Of a DNA stretch of 33,212 nucleotides, positions 29,552 to 33,212 are shown piece by piece. Below the pieces are notes generated by a model. That model saw only the letters and a list, made by a program, of their open reading frames with translations, searched no databases and was not told where the DNA came from. This DNA is from Conexibacter sp. (GTDB taxonomy: Bacteria > Actinomycetota > Thermoleophilia > Solirubrobacterales > Solirubrobacteraceae), in assembly GCA_025964325.1 (NCBI GenBank), contig JAOPZA010000043.1, positions 1 through 33,212 on the forward strand, read 5' to 3'. Made by a program: the position numbers and the translations under genes. The stretch's first letter is position 1. Each line of letters opens with the position of its first letter.

Positions 29552-30598
29552 ATGTCCCGTACGACCTGGCTCGTCCGCAACGAGCTCGACCGCGAACGGC
29601 TGATCGACATGGAGCGGCGCCTGCAGCCGCCGCGCCGGATCGCCTTCGCCGTGCTCGGCGTGGCGCTCGTGATCTGCGGCCCGTGGCTCGGTTGGTGGAC
29701 GCTGATCCCACTCGCGCTCGCGGCCGGCCTCTTCAAGCTCGCCGACGCGCGCGTGCCGCTGGCGCGTCGCCCGGAGCTGGGGATGTTCCTCGCCTGGGTC
29801 GGCTCGGAGGTGGTGATCGCCGGCAGCGTCGCGCTCGGCGGCGGGGCCGGCGCGCCGACGCTGTCGTGGCTCGCGATCCCGGTCGTGACGCTGAGTGCCC
29901 GCTTCTCGGGACGCGGGATCGCAGCCGGCGTCGCGATCTCCCTCGTGCTGCTGCTGGCGACGGCGCTCGGCGTGAGCGCGGGCACGGTCGTGCACGATCC
30001 CGCGATCGTGCTGACGCCGGCGGCGCTGATCGTCGCCGTCGCGATCCTCTCGACGGCCCTGATGCACTCCGACCTCGAGCACCGCAACGAGGCGCTGTTC
30101 GACGAGCTGACCGGCATGCTGAACCGAAAGGCGCTGCTCACGCGCGTGCGCGAGATCGAGCAGCAGACGTCGATCAGCGGCGAGCCGGTCGCGATCATGC
30201 TCGCCGACCTCGACCACTTCAAGGCGATCAACGACACCTTCGGCCACGCGGCCGGCGACCTCGTCCTGCGCGACGTCGCGGGGCTGATGCGCCAGCAGCT
30301 CTCCGCCGTGCACTTCTCCTACCGGCTCGGCGGCGAGGAGTTCATCGTGCTGCTGCCGGGCGTCGACCGGGCCGGCGCGGCCGCGCTCGCCGAGCGGCTG
30401 CGCACCGCCGTCCGCGGCGGCACCGTCGACGGCGGCCACCACGTGACGATGAGCTGCGGGGTCGCGGCGTCCGATCCGGGCGCCGGCTTCGACTACGAAC
30501 GCGTCTTCTCGGCCGCCGACGCCGCGCTCTACGAGGCGAAGCGGACCGGCCGCGACCGCGTCTGCGGGGGCGCCGGCGCAATCCCGATCGTGGCGTAG
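29552..30598 (+). CDS. Membrane diguanylate cyclase (GGDEF domain)
   Basis: A 348-residue protein that should make cyclic di-GMP from two GTP. About six transmembrane helices (residues 30-175) form an unassigned sensor region without a large periplasmic loop. The GGDEF domain covers about 185-340: DELTGMLNRKALL, metal/GTP site LADLDHFKAINDTFGHAAGD, active loop RLGGEEF (258-264, the permitted GGEEF form), and AADAALYEAKRTGRDRV. The usual inhibitory R-x-x-D is absent before the active loop, where FSYRLGG is preceded by SAVH, so product feedback may be missing. ATG at 29552 is chosen. No strong Shine-Dalgarno is seen. Confidence 0.92.
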   Translation: MSRTTWLVRNELDRERLIDMERRLQPPRRIAFAVLGVALVICGPWLGWWTLIPLALAAGLFKLADARVPLARRPELGMFLAWVGSEVVIAGSVALGGGAGAPTLSWLAIPVVTLSARFSGRGIAAGVAISLVLLLATALGVSAGTVVHDPAIVLTPAALIVAVAILSTALMHSDLEHRNEALFDELTGMLNRKALLTRVREIEQQTSISGEPVAIMLADLDHFKAINDTFGHAAGDLVLRDVAGLMRQQLSAVHFSYRLGGEEFIVLLPGVDRAGAAALAERLRTAVRGGTVDGGHHVTMSCGVAASDPGAGFDYERVFSAADAALYEAKRTGRDRVCGGAGAIPIVA

Positions 30599-30652
30599 CC
30601 CATCGGGGAGAACCGTCACATCGGCGTGCGCGCTCAGGCATGCTTGGCAGCG

Positions 30653-31687
30653 ATGAGAATCGGCGTCGTCTACGAGTGGAAGGTCAACATCCGCTACCGC
30701 TCGATGATCCCGTTCGAGGCGCTGAGACGCCGCGGGCACGACGTCGTCTTCACACGCCAGCAGCCGGGCGACGCGAACGCGCGCCGGCTCGCCGGCTGCG
30801 ACGTGGTCCACGGCTACCGCCTGCTGGACGACGGCGACCTGAAGCTCGTCCGCCAGCTCGTGAGGGGCGGCGCCGCGTTCGTCTGGGACACGGACGACGA
30901 CCTCGCGTCGCTGCCGAAGGAAAGCCCCTACTACCGGCAGAACGGGGCGCTCAACGCTCAGCGGATCTTCGCTCGCACCGTCCGGATCGCCCAGGATGCC
31001 GACGTCGTGACGACCTCGACCGAGCCGCTGCGCGAACGCTATGCGCAGGCGGGAATCGAGCGGATCGAGGTGCTCGGCAACTACCTCGACCCGGCCGTGA
31101 TCGGGTCGCGCCGGCGGGGGCACGACGGCGTCGTGATCGGATGGACGGCCGGACTCGAGCATGCCTCCGAGCTGCCGCGGATCCCGATCGTCGAGACGTT
31201 GCGGCGCCTGCTCGACGCGCATCCGCAGGTGCGCGTCGCGAGCCTCGGGCTCGACCTCGGCCTGCCGCCAGAACGCTACGAGCACCACGACGAGATCCAC
31301 ATCACGAAGCTGCAGGAGCAGATCGGGCGCTGGGACGTCGGGATCGCTCCGCTCGCCGACATCCCCTTCAATCGCACGCGCTCCGACGTGAAGCTGAAGG
31401 AGTACGCGGCCGCCGGAACGCCATGGCTGGCCTCGCCGATAGGGCCGTATGCCGGTCTCGGCGAGGAGCAGGGCGGGCGCCTGGTCGCCGACGACGGCTG
31501 GGCGGAGGCGCTCGACGCGCTCGTCCGCCGTCGCTTCGATCGCTTCCGGCTCGGCCGCAAGGCGCGGGCGTGGGCGAAGGCCGAGTCGATCGAGCGGCAC
31601 GTCGACCGTTGGGAGCGCGTCTGCGAGGAGGCGGTGCAGCGCCAGCGCGCGCGCGCCGCGCAGTGCGGCGGGCGGGTGTGGCGTTAG
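30653..31687 (+). CDS. Glycosyltransferase, GT-B fold (family 4-like)
   Basis: A 344-residue cytoplasmic protein. The N-terminal Rossmann half starts MRIGVVYEWKVNIRYRSMIP and includes LRRRGHDVVFTRQQPGDANA. The C-terminal half has VVIGWTAGLEHASELPRIPI, an IGRWDVGIAPLADIPFNRTR segment and the donor-binding RSDVKLKEYAAAGTPWLASP. The latter has the E/D-x7-E-type position usual for GT4 enzymes. The acceptor and product are unknown, since no polysaccharide cluster is visible. ATG at 30653 (MRIGVVY) is the natural start. Upstream in-frame GTG would add nine residues. CATGCT lies 8 bases before it, a possible -10 for a leaderless mRNA. Confidence 0.82.
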   Translation: MRIGVVYEWKVNIRYRSMIPFEALRRRGHDVVFTRQQPGDANARRLAGCDVVHGYRLLDDGDLKLVRQLVRGGAAFVWDTDDDLASLPKESPYYRQNGALNAQRIFARTVRIAQDADVVTTSTEPLRERYAQAGIERIEVLGNYLDPAVIGSRRRGHDGVVIGWTAGLEHASELPRIPIVETLRRLLDAHPQVRVASLGLDLGLPPERYEHHDEIHITKLQEQIGRWDVGIAPLADIPFNRTRSDVKLKEYAAAGTPWLASPIGPYAGLGEEQGGRLVADDGWAEALDALVRRRFDRFRLGRKARAWAKAESIERHVDRWERVCEEAVQRQRARAAQCGGRVWR

Positions 31688-31720
31688 ACCGCCCGGACCG
31701 GGGGTACCGGATGGACGCGG

Positions 31721-33212
31721 ATGGCCGCTGCCGCTGCTGACGAGGACGCGATCGCCCGGATCGCCCGCGAGGTGTTCGGGTATGCCGGGCTGCGTCCGGG
31801 GCAGCGCGAGGCGATCGAGGCCGTCATCGGCGGGCGCGACACGCTCGCGGTGATGGCCTCCGGCTCGGGCAAGTCGGCGATCTACCAGATCGCCGCGCTG
31901 GTCCTCGACGGCCCGACGCTCGTCATCTCGCCGCTGATCGCGCTCCAGCAGGACCAGGTCGAGGCGATCGACGAGCACCTGCCCGGCGAGGCGGCGCCAC
32001 TGAACTCGCGACTCGGCGAGGGCGCACGCCGGCGCACGCTGCGCCGGCTCGAGGACGGCGAGGTCGAGTTCCTCTTCCTCGCCCCCGAGCAGCTCGCCAA
32101 CGCCGAGGTGCTGGAGGAGCTGACGGCCGCGGCGCCGTCGCTGCTGGTCGTCGACGAGGCGCACTGCATCAGCGAATGGGGTCACGACTTCCGCCCCGAC
32201 TACCTGCGGATCGGCCCGCTCGTCGAGCGGCTCGGCCACCCGACGACGCTCGCGCTGACCGCGACCGCCGCGCCGCCGGTGCGGCGAGAGATCGTCGAGC
32301 GGCTCGCGATGCGCGACCCGGAGCGCGTCGTGCGCGGCTTCGACCGGCCCAACATCCACCTCGCCGTCGAGCGCCACTACGACGCCCACCGCAAGGATGC
32401 GTCGCTGCTGGAGCGCGTCGCCGCGCTGCCGCGGCCCGGCATCGTCTACGTCACCACCCGACGCGACGCCGAGGAGGTGGCCGGAGCGATCGCCGCCACG
32501 GGGCTGCGCGCCGCGGCCTACCACGCGGGGCTCAAGACGCACGAGCGCGACGCCGTCCAGGAGCGCTTCATGGACGACGAGCTGGAGATCGTCGTCGCGA
32601 CGACGGCCTTCGGCATGGGCGTCGACAAGCCGAACGTCCGCTTCGTGGTCCACCACGCCGCGAGCGAGTCGCTCGACGCCTACTACCAGGAGATCGGCCG
32701 CGCCGGCCGTGACGGCCGGCCGGCGCACGCGATCCTGCTCTACCGCCCGGAGGACCTCGGCACGCGCCGCTTCCTGCGCGGCGCCGGACCGGTCACGCCC
32801 GACGAGCTCGACCAGGTCGCGCGCGCCGTCGCCGACGCCGAGGCGCCGGTTGACCCCGCCGACCTGCGCAGGCGGCTCGACCTGTCGCGCTCGAAGCTGA
32901 CGGCGGCCGTCAACCGGCTGCAGGAGGTGGGGGAGGTCGACGTGCTCGTCGCCGGCGAGCTGGTGCGCGCGCCCGGCGCCCCGCCGGTCGGCGAGGCGGT
33001 CGCGCGCGCCGTCGCGGCCGAGGCCGACCGCGCCGAGTTCGCCGAGTCGCGGATCGAGATGATGCGCAGCTACGCCGAGCACGACAGCTGCCGGCGTCAG
33101 CTGCTGCTGAGCTACTTCGGCGAGGAGGCGCCGGGCTTCTGCCGCAACTGCGACGTCTGCGATCGCCGCGCGGCCGCGCAGGGCGCCGACGCGGCCGCGG
33201 CGGCCGCCGCGC
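31721..33212 (+). CDS. RecQ-like ATP-dependent DNA helicase (3' end outside window)
   Basis: The frame is open from ATG 31721 to the window end, giving 497 residues of an incomplete protein. Superfamily 2 motifs are clear: LRPGQREAIEAVIGGRDTLA (motif 0), AVMASGSGKSAIYQ (Walker A), LVVDEAHCISEWGHDFRPDY (DEAH box and aromatic loop), LALTATAAPPVRREI (III), GIVYVTTRRDAEEVAGAI (IV), VATTAFGMGVDKPNVRFVVH (V) and YYQEIGRAGRDGRPA (VI). The RecQ zinc site is C-x17-C-x2-C-x2-C in SCRRQLL and FCRNCDVCDRR. It unwinds branched DNA in repair. It starts 33 bases after the glycosyltransferase stop. Another ATG at 31711 is closed after nine codons. Whether an HRDC domain follows cannot be seen. Confidence 0.93.
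   Translation, partial: MAAAAADEDAIARIAREVFGYAGLRPGQREAIEAVIGGRDTLAVMASGSGKSAIYQIAALVLDGPTLVISPLIALQQDQVEAIDEHLPGEAAPLNSRLGEGARRRTLRRLEDGEVEFLFLAPEQLANAEVLEELTAAAPSLLVVDEAHCISEWGHDFRPDYLRIGPLVERLGHPTTLALTATAAPPVRREIVERLAMRDPERVVRGFDRPNIHLAVERHYDAHRKDASLLERVAALPRPGIVYVTTRRDAEEVAGAIAATGLRAAAYHAGLKTHERDAVQERFMDDELEIVVATTAFGMGVDKPNVRFVVHHAASESLDAYYQEIGRAGRDGRPAHAILLYRPEDLGTRRFLRGAGPVTPDELDQVARAVADAEAPVDPADLRRRLDLSRSKLTAAVNRLQEVGEVDVLVAGELVRAPGAPPVGEAVARAVAAEADRAEFAESRIEMMRSYAEHDSCRRQLLLSYFGEEAPGFCRNCDVCDRRAAAQGADAAAAAAA

Noticed and set aside
28601-33082. A 1493-codon open frame on the minus strand opposite the DoxX, GGDEF, glycosyltransferase and RecQ genes
   Set aside because: The translation is Arg/Asp/Gly-rich without motifs. 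It is antisense to genes with full family signatures, an effect of high GC at third codon positions.

Overview
The window is about 33 kb of very GC-rich, densely coded chromosomal DNA. The base composition, the mix of SD-led and apparently leaderless genes, the actinobacterial-type SigK/RskA pair, the F420-type (DDN-like) nitroreductase, an MpsC-family protein and a chemoreceptor suggest a motile soil actinobacterium of the Thermoleophilia/Solirubrobacterales type (Conexibacter-like). That placement is inference. No rRNA, tRNA, CRISPR array, insertion sequence or prophage gene was seen. The left edge cuts a DUF4232-type gene and the right edge cuts a RecQ-like helicase gene.

Left part (1-9.1 kb): DUF4232 protein end, a strong bidirectional terminator, cold-shock protein, VOC protein, CFA-synthase-like methyltransferase, MpsC-family protein and a three-region sigma-70 factor. 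This factor converges on a coupled ECF sigma/anti-sigma pair (SigK/RskA type), which is divergent from an exported ferritin-like protein. The two divergent start regions carry mirror-image copies of one promoter-like motif. Then come a small membrane protein, an aldo/keto reductase, an F420-type reductase and a secreted coiled-coil/M15 peptidase.

Middle part (9.1-21.5 kb): envelope functions. These are an L,D-transpeptidase, a dienelactone hydrolase, an HtrA protease, a large chemoreceptor with a sigma-28-like promoter, an orphan GroES, a YdeI-family protein, an FTR1 iron permease under a probable IdeR/DtxR box, two translationally coupled beta-propeller lipoproteins, a TauE/SafE transporter and a cysteine-less HesB-like protein.

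Right part (21.5-28.4 kb): a minus-strand glycerol/dihydroxyacetone operon glpF-dhaK-dhaL-glpK-dhaM. The DhaM protein joins EIIA(Man), HPr and a full-length Enzyme I in one 892-residue chain, so the PEP-to-dihydroxyacetone phosphorelay is self-contained. Its gene holds at least five copies, plus decayed copies, of a short palindrome. The copies sit in frame at the domain junctions and the C-terminus, are present in both orientations and are read in all three frames. This resembles the in-gene palindromic elements of Rickettsia and is the most unusual signal in the window.

Far right (28.4-33.2 kb): a 60-residue protein behind an AT-rich operator, a DoxX membrane protein, a membrane diguanylate cyclase, a glycosyltransferase and the RecQ-like helicase.
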